A stretch of 35,089 nt of DNA from NCBI GenBank assembly GCA_903913145.1, contig CAIWKC010000171.1:1-35089 (forward strand). Reading direction: 5' to 3'. The translations under genes were made by a program, and so were the position numbers. This stretch comes from an uncultured Gallionellaceae bacterium (GTDB lineage Bacteria; Pseudomonadota; Gammaproteobacteria; Burkholderiales; Gallionellaceae). Shown piece by piece: positions 7,902 through 17,285 of the stretch. The notes below the pieces were generated by a model. It ran no database searches and had not been told where the DNA came from. It was given only the letters and a program-made list of their open reading frames with translations. Each line of letters opens with the position of its first letter. Position 1 is the stretch's first letter.

Positions 7902-8465
7902 ATGAGTAAAAATCAATTCAGAATTATTTTGACAGTTGCAGTTCTTGGTATGGCAAAGCTTAGTCTGGCAGCCGGAATGGCAAGCTATGTTGGTATCGGG
8001 TTAGGAAATACTTCAGCCGAAGTGAACGGCACTTCAGGTCAAGTCACTGCATCCGGTGCAGGATACCGCTTGGTTGCGGGTAGTCAGATTGCGCAGACGT
8101 TGTCTGTAGAAACAGAATATGTTGACCTTGGGGAATTCGCAGGCTCAACCACCAATGTTGCGGCCAAAGCGCTGGGTGTTTCTGGTGTGCTCACAATGCC
8201 TGTAACAGGTATGCTTTCAATTTATGGCAAAGCAGGACTTGCGAGAGTCGAAACCACAGTTGCAACCCATGCGGGCGCAACTGCCACCACTCCTTTATCA
8301 GATGCGGTAGTCGGGATGACGCTTGGCTACGGCATTCAAATTGACGTTGCGCCAAATGCTAGCATTCGCTTGGCATGGGATCGATATAAAAGTTCGCCGC
8401 TGGCAGGGCCGTTTTCAGACAGGATTAATATGAATAGTTCAGGATTATTCATATTAAGGTTTTAG
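7902..8465 (+). CDS. Small outer-membrane beta-barrel protein
   Basis: The 187-residue product has a signal peptide (MSKNQFRIILTVAVLGMAKLSLA, cut near residue 23) and a chain of alternating strands rich in Gly, Ala and Thr. It finishes with ILRF, a terminal aromatic residue as BAM-inserted barrels have. The pattern (TEYVDLGEFAGS ... KAGLARVETT ... GYGIQIDVAPNASIRLAWDRYK) is that of eight-stranded OmpA/opacity-like porin-family proteins. GGAG eight bases before 7902 fixes this start over an in-frame ATG 36 bases upstream. Function is unknown beyond an outer-membrane location. It is monocistronic and ends against the convergent mpl gene. Confidence 0.8.
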   Translation: MSKNQFRIILTVAVLGMAKLSLAAGMASYVGIGLGNTSAEVNGTSGQVTASGAGYRLVAGSQIAQTLSVETEYVDLGEFAGSTTNVAAKALGVSGVLTMPVTGMLSIYGKAGLARVETTVATHAGATATTPLSDAVVGMTLGYGIQIDVAPNASIRLAWDRYKSSPLAGPFSDRINMNSSGLFILRF

Positions 8466-8507
8466 ATACGACTGACAACCAAAATTGGCATACCTGGGTA
8501 GATCAAA

Positions 8508-8521
8508 AGCTATTGATAGCT
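8508..8521. terminator. Weak hairpin between convergent genes
   Basis: AGCTA-TTGA-TAGCT forms a five-pair hairpin overlapping the mpl stop codon, between convergent genes. There is no T-run, so termination is only a possibility. Confidence 0.25.
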
Positions 8522-9860
8522 AACCTAACGCTTTTAAGAGCTTCTCATGGATACCGCCAAAACCACCGTTGCTCATAACCAGGACGTGGTCACCCTCTGC
8601 GGAAGAGGCGACGATGGCGTCGATCAACTCGCTCAGGTCATCCATCACGACGGCTTTGTTACCCAGAGGTGCCAGAGCACCACGCGCATCCCAGCCAAGA
8701 CTTCCCGCATAGCAAAAAATGAGATCAGCATCTTGCAGGCTTGCGGGTAGTGAATCTTTCATCACACCCATCTTCATTGTGTTGGAACGCGGTTCAAGTA
8801 CAGCGAAAATACGAGATTTTCCAACCTTGCGCCGCAACCCGGCGATGGTGGTATCAATTGCGGTAGGGTGATGAGCAAAGTCATCGTAGATCGTTATGCC
8901 TTTGACCTTGCCGCGAACTTCCATGCGTCTCTTGACATTCTTGAATTGACTCAGCGCAGCCAAACCATGAGAGACGGGTACGCCGGCATGACGAGCAGCG
9001 GCTAGTGCAGCCAAGGCATTCATAAGGTTGTGATTCCCCATTAGTTCCCACTCTAACTTACCCTGGGCTACACCATTTAGGGTTACACAATTTTGGGCAT
9101 CCACGTTCCAACCATCAGCAGTGCCTAATTTTTCAACGGGTGTCCAACAGCCGCGATTTAGAACACGCAATAAGGAATCCTCTTGGCCGTTGCTGATCAC
9201 GAGTCCGTTGCCAGGTACGGTTCTGACCAAGTGATGAAACTGAGTCTCAATACTGGACAAATCGGCAAAAATGTCAGCGTGGTCGAATTCCAGATTGTTA
9301 AGAATTGCGGTGCGCGGATGATAATGTACAAATTTGGAACGCTTGTCGAAGAAAGCCGTGTCGTATTCATCTGCCTCGATGACAAAAATAGGAGAATCCG
9401 TTATGCGGGCAGAAATGCCAAAATTTTGCGGTACGCCACCGATTAGAAAACCGGGATTCAAACAGGCATATTCTAGTATCCAGGCAAGCATAGAGGTGGT
9501 GGTGGTTTTGCCGTGGGTACCTGCAACGGCCAGCACCCATTTATCACGCAACAGATTGTCCGCCAGCCATTGTGGGCCGGAAGAATAGGGAAGATTTCGG
9601 TTGAGAATTTCTTCCATCAACAAATTGCCACGTGAGACAACATTACCGACAATAAACACATCAGGATTAAGATCGAGTTGCTTAACGCTAAATCCTTCGA
9701 TTAACTCAATGCCTTGAGATTCGAGTTGCGAACTCATTGGAGGATAAACGTTGGCGTCGCAACCCGTAACGCGATATCCCGCCTGTTTGGCAATGGCGGC
9801 AATACCACCCATGAAAGTGCCGCAAATGCCAAGGATATGAATATGTTTGGGTAAGTTCAT
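8520..9860 (-). CDS. mpl: UDP-MurNAc:L-Ala-gamma-D-Glu-meso-DAP ligase (murein tripeptide recycling)
   Basis: Mpl joins recycled murein tripeptide to UDP-N-acetylmuramic acid in the cytoplasm, using ATP. The 446-residue protein has the Mur-ligase order. The N-terminal UDP-binding fold has HILGICGTFMGGIAAIAKQAG. The central ATPase has P-loop AGTHGKTTTTSMLAW and EADEYDTAFFD. The C-terminal domain has YDDFAHHPTAI. The motif GICGTFMGG and the FVHYHPRTAILNNLEFDHADIF segment point to Mpl rather than MurC. I take ATG 9860 as start since it aligns with the family and lies four bases after the upstream gene's stop. An in-frame ATG at 9893 would overlap that gene. No strong ribosome site is visible, so translation may be coupled. 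Confidence 0.94.
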   Translation of the reverse strand: MNLPKHIHILGICGTFMGGIAAIAKQAGYRVTGCDANVYPPMSSQLESQGIELIEGFSVKQLDLNPDVFIVGNVVSRGNLLMEEILNRNLPYSSGPQWLADNLLRDKWVLAVAGTHGKTTTTSMLAWILEYACLNPGFLIGGVPQNFGISARITDSPIFVIEADEYDTAFFDKRSKFVHYHPRTAILNNLEFDHADIFADLSSIETQFHHLVRTVPGNGLVISNGQEDSLLRVLNRGCWTPVEKLGTADGWNVDAQNCVTLNGVAQGKLEWELMGNHNLMNALAALAAARHAGVPVSHGLAALSQFKNVKRRMEVRGKVKGITIYDDFAHHPTAIDTTIAGLRRKVGKSRIFAVLEPRSNTMKMGVMKDSLPASLQDADLIFCYAGSLGWDARGALAPLGNKAVVMDDLSELIDAIVASSAEGDHVLVMSNGGFGGIHEKLLKALG

Positions 9861-9864
9861 TGGT

Positions 9865-10218
9865 TTACGCTCTAAAAATAAAATATACCGCACCCATCAG
9901 GCATAGCGCAGCATATAGATAATCAAATTTTAATGGTTGGTTCATGTAAAACACAGCAAATGGAACAAATACCGCCAGAGTGATTACTTCCTGCAAAATT
10001 TTTAATTGTCCCAGATTAAGTTCTGTATAACCTATACGGTTTGCAGGAACTTGAAGCAGATATTCAAACAGCGCTATGCCCCAACTTATCAGAGCGGCAA
10101 CATACCAAGGCGATTGCGAAAAATTCTTAAGATGTCCGTACCACGCTAACGTCATGAATAAATTGGAAGCAATAAGCATCAGCACCGTGAGTAAAAGCGG
10201 TTGTGATGTTAGAGTCAT
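9865..10218 (-). CDS. DUF486 (DMT-like) small membrane protein
   Basis: The 117-residue protein is almost entirely hydrophobic, with four predicted membrane helices (about 8-27, 38-56, 74-92 and 98-116). It matches the DUF486 family, related in fold to small drug/metabolite transporters; conserved features seen are FMTLAWYGHLK, WGIALFEYLLQVPANRIG and QLKILQEVITL. The biochemical role of the family is not established. The ribosome site GGGAGAA precedes ATG 10218. mpl begins four bases after its stop, so the two are probably cotranscribed. Confidence 0.88.
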   Translation of the reverse strand: MTLTSQPLLLTVLMLIASNLFMTLAWYGHLKNFSQSPWYVAALISWGIALFEYLLQVPANRIGYTELNLGQLKILQEVITLAVFVPFAVFYMNQPLKFDYLYAALCLMGAVYFIFRA

Positions 10219-10360
10219 TTATTCTCCCAAGTCATATAGTGACGGCGGCAAATGGTGAATGAATTTGATGCTCAATGCCAGTAGCACCTAAAAATTGAGA
10301 GTGACAAATAGGCATTGAGAAGAAGACCGCACGATTAAATATTTTGCAGTATTGATGAAA

Positions 10361-10813
10361 TTAGTGAGTGCCGAGCAGTTCGACATCAAAAACCAATGTT
10401 GCATTCGGCGGTATAACACCACCCGCGCCGCGCTTACCGTAACCCATCTCGGCAGGAATGATTAGCGTGCGTTGCCCACCTACCTTCATGCCTTCAACAC
10501 CTACGTCCCATCCCTTGATGACTTGTCCCGCACCTAGATGAAACTCAAAAGGATCGTTCCGATCACGCGAACTGTCGAATTTTTTGCCTTTGTGTTCTGC
10601 AGCAGCTTCATCATAAAGCCAACCTGTGTAATGAACAGAAACAAGGTGTCCAGCGGCAGCTACTTCTCCACTACCCACTTTGCTGTCAGTTTTAATAAGT
10701 TCGGTCACTTTGCTATTCTCCTTGGAAGATGATGTCTGCTCAGAGCAGGCGGTGGTTGAAAAAATGCTGATTGAAAACAAAAAGGCCAACGGCAAAAAAG
10801 AAATACATTTCAT
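10361..10813 (-). CDS. FKBP-type peptidyl-prolyl cis-trans isomerase, exported
   Basis: The 150-residue protein catalyses proline isomerisation during protein folding. Residues 1-22 form a signal peptide ending STTAC. This resembles a lipobox but has Thr at -3, so it could be a lipoprotein or be cut by the ordinary signal peptidase; either way it is periplasmic. A low-complexity linker (about 24-38) leads to a complete FKBP domain with [43 protein letters not shown] and [14 protein letters not shown]. It is a single-domain FKBP without the dimerisation helix of FkpA or Mip. AGGAG upstream of 10813 supports the start. It follows the PaiB-like gene by 32 bases on the same strand. Confidence 0.93.
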   Translation of the reverse strand: MKCISFLPLAFLFSISIFSTTACSEQTSSSKENSKVTELIKTDSKVGSGEVAAAGHLVSVHYTGWLYDEAAAEHKGKKFDSSRDRNDPFEFHLGAGQVIKGWDVGVEGMKVGGQRTLIIPAEMGYGKRGAGGVIPPNATLVFDVELLGTH

Positions 10814-10845
10814 ATAATATTAGCTCCTGATTTTTAATAATAAAA

Positions 10846-11472
10846 TTAGCAAATTCCACGTTGACTAACAAGCTCAGCAACGGCGATTGCATCAGAAAGC
10901 CCTGATTTTTTAAGCCCCTCGGCTACGCTCGCCTGATTTTGTAAAGGCTGATTCTGGCTTACTTTCCATTTGCCGGAAAGCTTTGTAATAACAATTTCAA
11001 TCCCGACAACCATCTCAATTAGCTTTTCAGTATACTCATGTGGTGCATCAGAAACAGCCCAAGGTTCCGGGAAATTCTTTTCATTTTGATTAGTCAGAAT
11101 TTCAAGCTGAGCACGCACCCAAGACGCATCATCAATCAGTCGCAATGTTCCGTAGGCATGCACAACGACATAGTTCCACGTAGGAACAACTTTTCCGGTT
11201 TGGCTTTTCGTGGAATACAAAGAAGGTGAAATGTAAATATCAGGGCCATGAAAAATAGCCAACGCTTCGAAGTCCGAGCGAATTATATTTGATCTGGCAA
11301 TATGACCCCGCAGTGTGCCAAATGGAGCGGGTTCTTCTGTGAGATGAAGTGGAATGTGGTTTGCGACAAGTCCGCTAGAGTCGAAAGTAACAATTGTCGC
11401 CAGAGGTCTTGCACGCATTAATTCGTGCATAACCTCAACTCTGGGTTCATCAAAATGTTTGGGAATATACAT
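10846..11472 (-). CDS. PaiB-like FMN-binding split-barrel protein
   Basis: The 208-residue product matches the PaiB family (FMN-binding negative transcriptional regulators). It starts MYIPKHFDEPRVEVMHELM and contains the split-barrel core PLATIVTFDSSGLVANHIPLHL, the IYISPSLY and VPTWNYVVVHAYGTLRLIDD motifs and the Trp-rich KLSGKWKVSQNQP near the end. In Bacillus, PaiB affects sporulation and protease genes; in proteobacteria the relatives are mostly uncharacterised flavin- or haem-binding proteins. It starts 11 bases after the metH stop on the same strand, so it is likely in that operon. Confidence 0.88.
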   Translation of the reverse strand: MYIPKHFDEPRVEVMHELMRARPLATIVTFDSSGLVANHIPLHLTEEPAPFGTLRGHIARSNIIRSDFEALAIFHGPDIYISPSLYSTKSQTGKVVPTWNYVVVHAYGTLRLIDDASWVRAQLEILTNQNEKNFPEPWAVSDAPHEYTEKLIEMVVGIEIVITKLSGKWKVSQNQPLQNQASVAEGLKKSGLSDAIAVAELVSQRGIC

Positions 11473-11483
11473 AAGGTAGATGA

Positions 11484-14400
11484 TTAATAGCTAAGCACTG
11501 GCGCCAACCATCTTTCCGCTTCTTCCACACTCCAGTCTTTGCGCTTGGCATAATCCGAAACCTGATCCCGATCGATCTTGCCGGTCGCAAAATACTGTGC
11601 CTGCGGATGAGAGAAATAGAACCCACTCACAGCGGCGGTGGGCAGCATTGCGTAGCTGTCGGTAAGCGTGATGCCAGCGTTGAGCGGGGCTTGCAACAAT
11701 TCGAAAAGTGCTCCCTTTTCAGAGTGTTCTGGACAGGCGGGATATCCGGGAGCTGGACGAATGCCGCGATATTTTTCGGCGATCAGGGCGTCATTGTCCA
11801 AAGCTTCGCCAGTTTCATAACCCCAGAATTCGTGGCGTACGCGGGCATGCAGTAATTCAGCAAAGGCTTCAGCCAGCCGGTCAGCAAGCGCTTTTAGCAT
11901 GATCGCACTGTAGTCATCGTTTTGCCTTTCGAACTCGGCAACGCGAGAGTCGATACCAATTCCAGTAGTGACAGCAAATGCACCAATGTAATCCTTGACT
12001 TTAGAGACTTTGGGAGCAATATAATCCCCCAAACAGAAGTTGGGAATATCGGCCGGCTTCTTGGTTTGTTGACGCAGATTGTGCCAGGTAATCGACACTT
12101 TTTGGCGCAACTCGTCGGTATAAATTTCAATATCGTCACTATTTACCGTGTTGGCAGGGAATATCCCGAACACGGCATTCGCACTGAGCCATTTTTCATC
12201 GATGATTATCTTTAACATCGCCTGCGCATCAGAAAAAAGTTTGCGAGCTTCATCACCTACAATTTGATCTTGCAGAATTTTTGGGTAACGCCCGACCAGT
12301 TCCCACGCCTGGAAAAATGGAGTCCAGTCAATGTACTCGGCAATTTTGTCGAGTGGATAGTCCTCAAACTTATGGACGCCAGTTAGATGTGGTTTTGGGG
12401 GAGCGTATTTCTTCCAATCAGTCTTTACGCCGCGAGCTCTAGCCTCCTCAAGTGCGACGTAAGAGGCTTTCCCTTTTTTGCCTTCGTGCAGTTCGCGTGC
12501 CGAAATATAGTCGGCTTTAATTCCTGCAATGTAATTATCACGCATTGTGTTGCTCAGGAGATTGCTGCAGACGCCGACCGCGCGCGAGGCATCGTTGACA
12601 TAAACAGTCGTGCCACTCGGGTAGTTAGGTTCGATCTTGACGGCTGTGTGAACGCGTGAAGTTGTTGCGCCACCGATGAGAAGCGGAATTTTGAAACCCT
12701 GGCGTTCCATTTCTTTAGCTACATGCGCCATCTCTTCCAATGAAGGAGTAATAAGACCGGACAAACCAATCACGTCTGCGTTGTGCTCTCGTGCAGTGTC
12801 CAGAATTTGCTGGCATGGAACCATCACACCCATGTTGACCACTTCAAAATTATTGCACTGCAAAACAACAGTGACAATATTCTTGCCGATATCGTGAACA
12901 TCACCCTTCACCGTTGCCATCACGATCTTGCCTTTGGTACTGGTATCGCCCGAGCGCAATTTTTCAGCTTCGATGTAAGGTATCAAATGTGCCACAGCCT
13001 GTTTCATGACGCGTGCTGATTTAACCACTTGCGGCAGAAACATTTTTCCCGCGCCAAACAGATCACCAACAACATTCATACCAGTCATCAGCGGGCCTTC
13101 AATCACCTCCACCGGGAACTTGGCTTGTACGCGAGCTTCTTCTGTATCCTCAACGATAAACGTGGTGATGCCGCGCACTAGCGCATGGGTAAGGCGTTCT
13201 TGCACAGAGCCCTTGCGCCAATCCAGATCTTCAACTTGTTCCTTGCCGCCACCTTTGACGGATTCCGCCAGTTTGACCAGTTTTTCACCAGCCTCTGCAG
13301 TTCGATTCAGCACAACATCTTCAACGGCATTCCGCAAATCGCGTGGTATTTCTTCATAGACTCCGAGTTGCCCGGCATTAACAATTCCGATGTTCATACC
13401 CGCCTTGATGGCGTGATACAGGAATACAGTGTGGATCGCTTCACGCACGGGCTCATTGCCACGGAAGCTGAATGACACGTTGGAAACCCCGCCGGAAATT
13501 TTGGAATAGGGCAGTTGTTTGCGTATCCACGCGGTTGCTTCAATGAAATCAACCGCGTAATTATTGTGTTCCTCTATACCAGTAGCAATAGCAAAAATGT
13601 TCGGGTCAAAAATAATGTCTTCAGGTGGAAAACCAACTTTGTTGACCAGAATGTTATAGCTCCGTTGGCAGATTTCCGTTTTGCGCTGGTAGGTATCGGC
13701 TTGTCCTTGTTCGTCAAACGCCATCACCACAGCAGCAGCACCATAGCGGCGCACAAGCGTGGCTTGTTTAATGAAATTCTCTTCGCCTTCTTTAAGCGAA
13801 ATCGAATTGACAATGGATTTGCCCTGTATGCACTTCAGGCCCGCTTCGATGATGCTCCACTTGGAAGAGTCGATCATCAGGGGTACTTTGGAAATATCCG
13901 GTTCAGAAGCAATCAGATTGAGAAACTTCACCATCGCGGCTTCGCCATCAAGCATTGCCTCGTCCATGTTGATGTCGATTACTTGCGCACCGGTTTCAAC
14001 TTGTTGCTTGGCCACTTCGAGTGCCGCGTCGTACTGACCCTCTAAAACAAGGCGCTTGAATTTCGCTGAGCCGGTGACATTGGCACGTTCGCCGACATTG
14101 ACGAAAAGTGATTCATCGCCGATGTTAAATGGTTCCAGGCCGGACAAACGGCACTTCTTTTCCAGATCGGGCAGTTTGCGCGGAGGCACATCTTTCAGCG
14201 CATCGGCAATGGCTTTAATGTGTGCGGGAGAAGTACCACAACAACCGCCCGCGATATTAAGAAAGCCGCTGGTGGCAAATTCCTTTATCAGGCGCGCAGT
14301 TTTCTCCGGCGGCTCATCGTATCCCGTTTCCGACAAGGGATTAGGCAAACCGGCATTTGGGTGCGCACTAACATAGCAGCTTGCAACGTTCGACATTTCT

Positions 14401-15239
14401 TCCACATAAGGGCGCATCAGTTCAGCACCAAGCGCGCAATTGAGGCCAATGGAAAGCGGCTTAACATGAAGCAACGAATTACAGAAGGCTTCGGTGGTTT
14501 GGCCGGAAAGCGTACGGCCGGAAGCATCGGTGATAGTACCGGAAATCATGATCGGAACACGTACGTTATGCTGTTCGAAGTGTCGTTCAATCGCAAATAA
14601 TGCAGCCTTGGCATTCAGGGTGTCGAAAATGGTTTCAACCATCAAGATATCTGCACCACCGTCAAGCAGACCGCGTAACGCTTCTGCGTAACTTGCCACT
14701 AACTCATCGAAAGTCACATTGCGAGCGCCGGGATCATTCACGTCTGGAGAAATGGAGGCTGTACGTCCTGTCGGTCCAAGTACACCCGCGACAAAGCGCG
14801 GCTTGTCCGGCGTGGAAAACTCATTACACAAGTCGTGCGCCAGTTTTGCCCCGGCCACATTCAGTTCGTAAACCAAATGCTGCATCTGATAATCCGCCAT
14901 TGAAACAGCGTTTGAGTTGAAGGTACAGGTTTCCAGAATATCTGCACCCGCTTCCAGATATTCGCGGTGTATACCGCCTACAACGTGAGGTTGCGTCAAT
15001 AGTAAAAGGTCGTTGTTACCTTTCACGTCAATAGGGTGTTCTGCGAAGGTTTTTCGAAAGCCACTGAACTCGCCATATAACTCCGTGCCACGATAATGCG
15101 CTTCCGTCAGCTTGTGGCGCTGGATCATCGTGCCCATCGCACCGTCAAGAATCAGGATGCGCTGCTGCAGGAGCTTTTCAATGAGATGAGTAGATCTTTT
15201 CATAATGGTTGGCGTAGTCATAGAAAGAGATTTTACCAT
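11484..15239 (-). CDS. metH: Cobalamin-dependent methionine synthase
   Basis: MetH transfers a methyl group from methyltetrahydrofolate through cobalamin to homocysteine. All four modules are present in 1,251 residues. The homocysteine/Zn domain (to ~355) has [10 protein letters not shown] and Zn cysteines in GLNCALGA and [11 protein letters not shown]. The folate domain (~370-640) has [14 protein letters not shown]. The cap and B12 domain (~660-910) has the cobalt-ligand motif DVHDIGKN. The AdoMet reactivation domain (~920-1251) has [12 protein letters not shown]. The start is ambiguous: ATG codons at 15239, 15221 and 15203 are all in frame and none has a good ribosome site; conserved sequence begins only after the last. 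I see no cobalamin riboswitch in the 200 bases upstream. The organism needs B12, made or imported elsewhere. Confidence 0.97.
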   Translation of the reverse strand: MVKSLSMTTPTIMKRSTHLIEKLLQQRILILDGAMGTMIQRHKLTEAHYRGTELYGEFSGFRKTFAEHPIDVKGNNDLLLLTQPHVVGGIHREYLEAGADILETCTFNSNAVSMADYQMQHLVYELNVAGAKLAHDLCNEFSTPDKPRFVAGVLGPTGRTASISPDVNDPGARNVTFDELVASYAEALRGLLDGGADILMVETIFDTLNAKAALFAIERHFEQHNVRVPIMISGTITDASGRTLSGQTTEAFCNSLLHVKPLSIGLNCALGAELMRPYVEEMSNVASCYVSAHPNAGLPNPLSETGYDEPPEKTARLIKEFATSGFLNIAGGCCGTSPAHIKAIADALKDVPPRKLPDLEKKCRLSGLEPFNIGDESLFVNVGERANVTGSAKFKRLVLEGQYDAALEVAKQQVETGAQVIDINMDEAMLDGEAAMVKFLNLIASEPDISKVPLMIDSSKWSIIEAGLKCIQGKSIVNSISLKEGEENFIKQATLVRRYGAAAVVMAFDEQGQADTYQRKTEICQRSYNILVNKVGFPPEDIIFDPNIFAIATGIEEHNNYAVDFIEATAWIRKQLPYSKISGGVSNVSFSFRGNEPVREAIHTVFLYHAIKAGMNIGIVNAGQLGVYEEIPRDLRNAVEDVVLNRTAEAGEKLVKLAESVKGGGKEQVEDLDWRKGSVQERLTHALVRGITTFIVEDTEEARVQAKFPVEVIEGPLMTGMNVVGDLFGAGKMFLPQVVKSARVMKQAVAHLIPYIEAEKLRSGDTSTKGKIVMATVKGDVHDIGKNIVTVVLQCNNFEVVNMGVMVPCQQILDTAREHNADVIGLSGLITPSLEEMAHVAKEMERQGFKIPLLIGGATTSRVHTAVKIEPNYPSGTTVYVNDASRAVGVCSNLLSNTMRDNYIAGIKADYISARELHEGKKGKASYVALEEARARGVKTDWKKYAPPKPHLTGVHKFEDYPLDKIAEYIDWTPFFQAWELVGRYPKILQDQIVGDEARKLFSDAQAMLKIIIDEKWLSANAVFGIFPANTVNSDDIEIYTDELRQKVSITWHNLRQQTKKPADIPNFCLGDYIAPKVSKVKDYIGAFAVTTGIGIDSRVAEFERQNDDYSAIMLKALADRLAEAFAELLHARVRHEFWGYETGEALDNDALIAEKYRGIRPAPGYPACPEHSEKGALFELLQAPLNAGITLTDSYAMLPTAAVSGFYFSHPQAQYFATGKIDRDQVSDYAKRKDWSVEEAERWLAPVLSY

Positions 15240-15441
15240 GCGAATGCAAGCACTATTAACTTCGATAATTCACCAGATTACAATTGAACAGATAACAAAT
15301 GTCTTGGAATTGGCAGAGAGCGCATAATTAGGATATTTCTCCTATAAGAAAGCGATGCAAATCCTATATAAATTTCATAATCTCAGTACTAATATTGACT
15401 CAACAGAACATGCACGGTTAAGTTGATAAGGGAGAATTGAA

Positions 15442-15615
15442 ATGGACGAACTTCAAAGTGACGATTTGTACATACCGGCTTTTCTTTTGAGTTTGCCATC
15501 AGATTTTGGAATTGATGAGCAAAATGCAGAGAACACAGAAGATTATGCTGAAAATTTTATGAAAAATATTGAAAATTGGTCTGAGTTTAGTTTGGTTGAA
15601 GAATCCTTAGAGTAA
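15442..15615 (+). CDS. Small, strongly acidic protein (57 residues), unknown
   Basis: I do not recognise this 57-residue protein. Its start is well supported: GGGAG at 15430-15434 is seven bases before ATG 15442. The product has 16 Asp/Glu and a single Lys, starts MDELQSDDLYIPAFLLSLPSD and has no cysteine or membrane segment. A -35-like TTGACT lies at 15395-15400 but its -10 partner is poor. It is divergent from metH, about 200 bases away. Its acidity recalls DNA mimics and small anti-activators, but nothing more specific can be claimed. Confidence 0.6.
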   Translation: MDELQSDDLYIPAFLLSLPSDFGIDEQNAENTEDYAENFMKNIENWSEFSLVEESLE

Positions 15616-15645
15616 TTAATATTAAAAATTAGAATTGAATAAATG

Positions 15646-15933
15646 TTACAGGGCTAAGACCGGTGACTGGCTTTTATTCATCATAACAAGTCGCAAGTAA
15701 AAGATATTCAACATTAAAGCAACCGCGGGATAAAACCCGTATTTCCAACTGCTTTGTGCTAATCGCGCCAGTGATATAGTATCCATTATCATCTCAAATA
15801 TGAAATAAGCGATCGCATCAATTTGCTGTGAGTAAAGTTCTGAGCAATCAGGATTACAGTAGAATTTGAGTTCCGAAGCGATCCGATAGCCAACATTCAA
15901 ACAAGATGTGTTCGGCAGCCAGCAGAAATTCAC
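15646..15933 (-). CDS. Possible small hydrophobic protein (95 residues)
   Basis: A 95-codon minus-strand frame begins at GTG 15933 with TGATGGG directly upstream. It has two hydrophobic stretches (about residues 40-58 and 66-85) and three cysteines near the N-terminus. I recognise no family. Codon use and composition are not clearly those of a real gene, and the frame is closed by a TAG 21 bases upstream of the start. It could be a short membrane protein, the remnant of a longer one, or chance. Confidence 0.25.
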   Translation of the reverse strand: MNFCWLPNTSCLNVGYRIASELKFYCNPDCSELYSQQIDAIAYFIFEMIMDTISLARLAQSSWKYGFYPAVALMLNIFYLRLVMMNKSQSPVLAL

Positions 15934-16048
15934 CCCATCAGTCGTTAATCTCTAGAAGTAAAAAACAAAAACTTACCTGCCAACCAGCTTCATACTCAGA
16001 CGGATTTAGACAAGCTGACGGTACAATTGCTAACTTAAGGAAAAGATA

Positions 16049-16186
16049 ATGAAAACTTTTATGATAGTAAGTCTACTGGCTGCATTGACTGCTTGCGCGC
16101 ACTTGGATGTTTCAGCCACTCATTCTGCCCCCATTAAATCGGGCGGGAATAATAGTGTGACTATTGGCGGTGGTATAGGAAGATGA
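16049..16186 (+). CDS. Small lipoprotein (45 residues)
   Basis: This is a 45-residue peptide with a textbook lipoprotein signal: MKTFMIVSLLAALTAC, lipobox LTAC, lipidation expected at Cys16. The mature part is only about 30 residues and ends in a Gly-rich tail (SGGNNSVTIGGGIGR). AAGGAAAAG just before ATG 16049 is a good ribosome site. The second residue after the Cys is His, so there is no Asp+2 inner-membrane retention signal and outer-membrane sorting is expected. Function unknown; entericidin-like toxin/antidote peptides are of similar size but I see no specific resemblance. Confidence 0.65.
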   Translation: MKTFMIVSLLAALTACAHLDVSATHSAPIKSGGNNSVTIGGGIGR

Positions 16187-16531
16187 TTCTCAAAAGGTGA
16201 ATAGTTGGGGCGGCTCACTGATTTATGCAAAGTCCTTATGTTTGAGCGTTTAAAAAATTGACGTAGATGTACGATCACGCTAAATATTCAATTTTTCTAG
16301 GTTCCGCTCCCTTTTTAGGAACAGACACTAAGCGTTTTGCACAGAATCTTTGGGTGCATCAATACATCAATTACGCCTTCTTTTGGTGCTTAAAATCCTG
16401 CAGTCATACATCAAAATAAATTAACCATTTGATCTCAAATAAGTAAATATTTTCGGCATGCGAATTGCTTCTTTAAATATTGATATAGTGCACTAATCAA
16501 TATTTGTTAAAGAAACGTTGAAGGAGCCAGA
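16187..16531. other. Intergenic region with candidate sigma-54 promoter
   Basis: No gene is evident in these 345 bases. A GTTCC/GGAAC inverted repeat (16301-16322) with a T-rich interior could be a small hairpin. The right part holds a sigma-54-like promoter, described separately. Confidence 0.5.
16454..16470 (+). promoter_or_regulatory. Candidate sigma-54 promoter
   Basis: CGGCATG-CGAA-TTGCT matches the RpoN consensus TGGCACG-N4-TTGCW with two mismatches and has the required GG-N10-GC spacing (GG 16455-16456, GC 16467-16468). Transcription would begin near 16480, about 50 bases before the 38-residue small gene. No enhancer site was identified. Confidence 0.45.
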
Positions 16532-16648
16532 ATGCTGAAAAACAAGTTTATGAACTCGTGTATCGATTCAGCTGTTTCGTGGGCATCAACTATTGCGCGC
16601 CTGCCACTCCAAAGTTTAGGCGGTGTATTCGCTGGATTGTTTTCTTAG
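16532..16648 (+). CDS. Small hydrophobic peptide (38 residues)
   Basis: A 38-codon gene with a strong ribosome site: AAGGAG at 16520-16525, six bases before ATG 16532. The peptide starts MLKNKFMNSCIDS, has a moderately amphipathic middle (AVSWASTIARLPLQSLG) and ends with a hydrophobic GGVFAGLFS. It is too short for a normal signal peptide plus mature domain and may itself be membrane-associated. I do not recognise the family. The sigma-54-like promoter upstream would make it a nitrogen- or stress-regulated small protein. Confidence 0.5.
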   Translation: MLKNKFMNSCIDSAVSWASTIARLPLQSLGGVFAGLFS

Positions 16649-16736
16649 GCGAAATCGGAATAACAGCAGCGTGAATGCTTAATGCTTAAGTAATGAGAGC
16701 ATACATTTACTTAAGTAGCCATAATTGTCAGCTGAG

Positions 16737-17189
16737 TTATTCAGTTGTGGGTTCTTGCGCAATTTTTGGATCACTGACTAATTTATAGACAATACCGATT
16801 ACGAGTAGCGCGGCCAATAATAGTCCGTAATGAATGGGGCTAAAATTAGCTTCGTTACCAGGACTGCTAATAACCTGCACCGGTTGCACAATCATTTCAC
16901 GGATCACCGAGATCATGGCGACTTCGACAAAAACGCGTACATAAGTGCGACCAGTTTGCAGGTAATTCATTTCTGCTGAGATTAAAGTGGAAAGTGTCCA
17001 GAGAATGAATAATGAACCCAGCGCTTGAAAGAAACCGCTGGCGGCATTGCCGGAGTGCCAAGCTTCTGCGGCCTTTAATCCAAAGTCTCAAATTACCATC
17101 ACACAGGCCACACCCAAGGCTAACGCGAGTAAAACATGAATGAGTTGGTTAAAGTTTTTCATGCCGGCGATGAGTTTTTGGTCAAACAT
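16737..17189 (-). pseudogene. PsiE-family membrane protein broken by an in-frame TGA
   Basis: Read from ATG 17189 (good ribosome site GGGAG upstream) the frame encodes MFDQKLIAGMKNFNQLIHVL and a first membrane helix, then hits TGA at 17088-17090 (codon 34). The same frame continues without another stop to 16737, giving further membrane helices and the family-typical GRTYVRVFVEVAMISVIREM. Bridging the stop gives about 150 residues, the usual size of phosphate-starvation-inducible PsiE-like proteins. TGA is one base from TGG, and Trp fits the sequence (VI-x-DFGL). Other genes here use TGG for Trp and TGA as stop, so recoding is unlikely. It is a recent nonsense mutation or a sequencing error. 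An internal start at 16970 could give a 77-residue remnant. Confidence 0.8.
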
Positions 17190-17234
17190 GTAGCACTCCC
17201 TGAGTATTTGTAGTTTTGAAATAATCCTCGCGTA

Positions 17235-17266
17235 GCGCAACAGTATTGTGGCTTTGTCCGTTGCGC
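17235..17266. repeat. Inverted repeat
   Basis: GCGCAAC and GTTGCGC face each other across an 18-base loop between the psiE-like pseudogene and yifB. It may be an mRNA hairpin at the 3' side of yifB. Confidence 0.4.
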
Positions 17267-17285
17267 GGGATATTAGTACTTGCTC

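Noticed and set aside
15240-15441. Cobalamin or SAM riboswitch upstream of metH
   Set aside because: I found no B12-box-like or SAM-riboswitch core sequence in the 200 bases on the minus strand.
17088-17090. TGA in the psiE-like gene as selenocysteine or recoded Trp
   Set aside because: The family has no selenoprotein members known to me, no SECIS-like hairpin follows, and TGA ends many genes here (for example fdsB, fdsA, moaC) while TGG is used for Trp.
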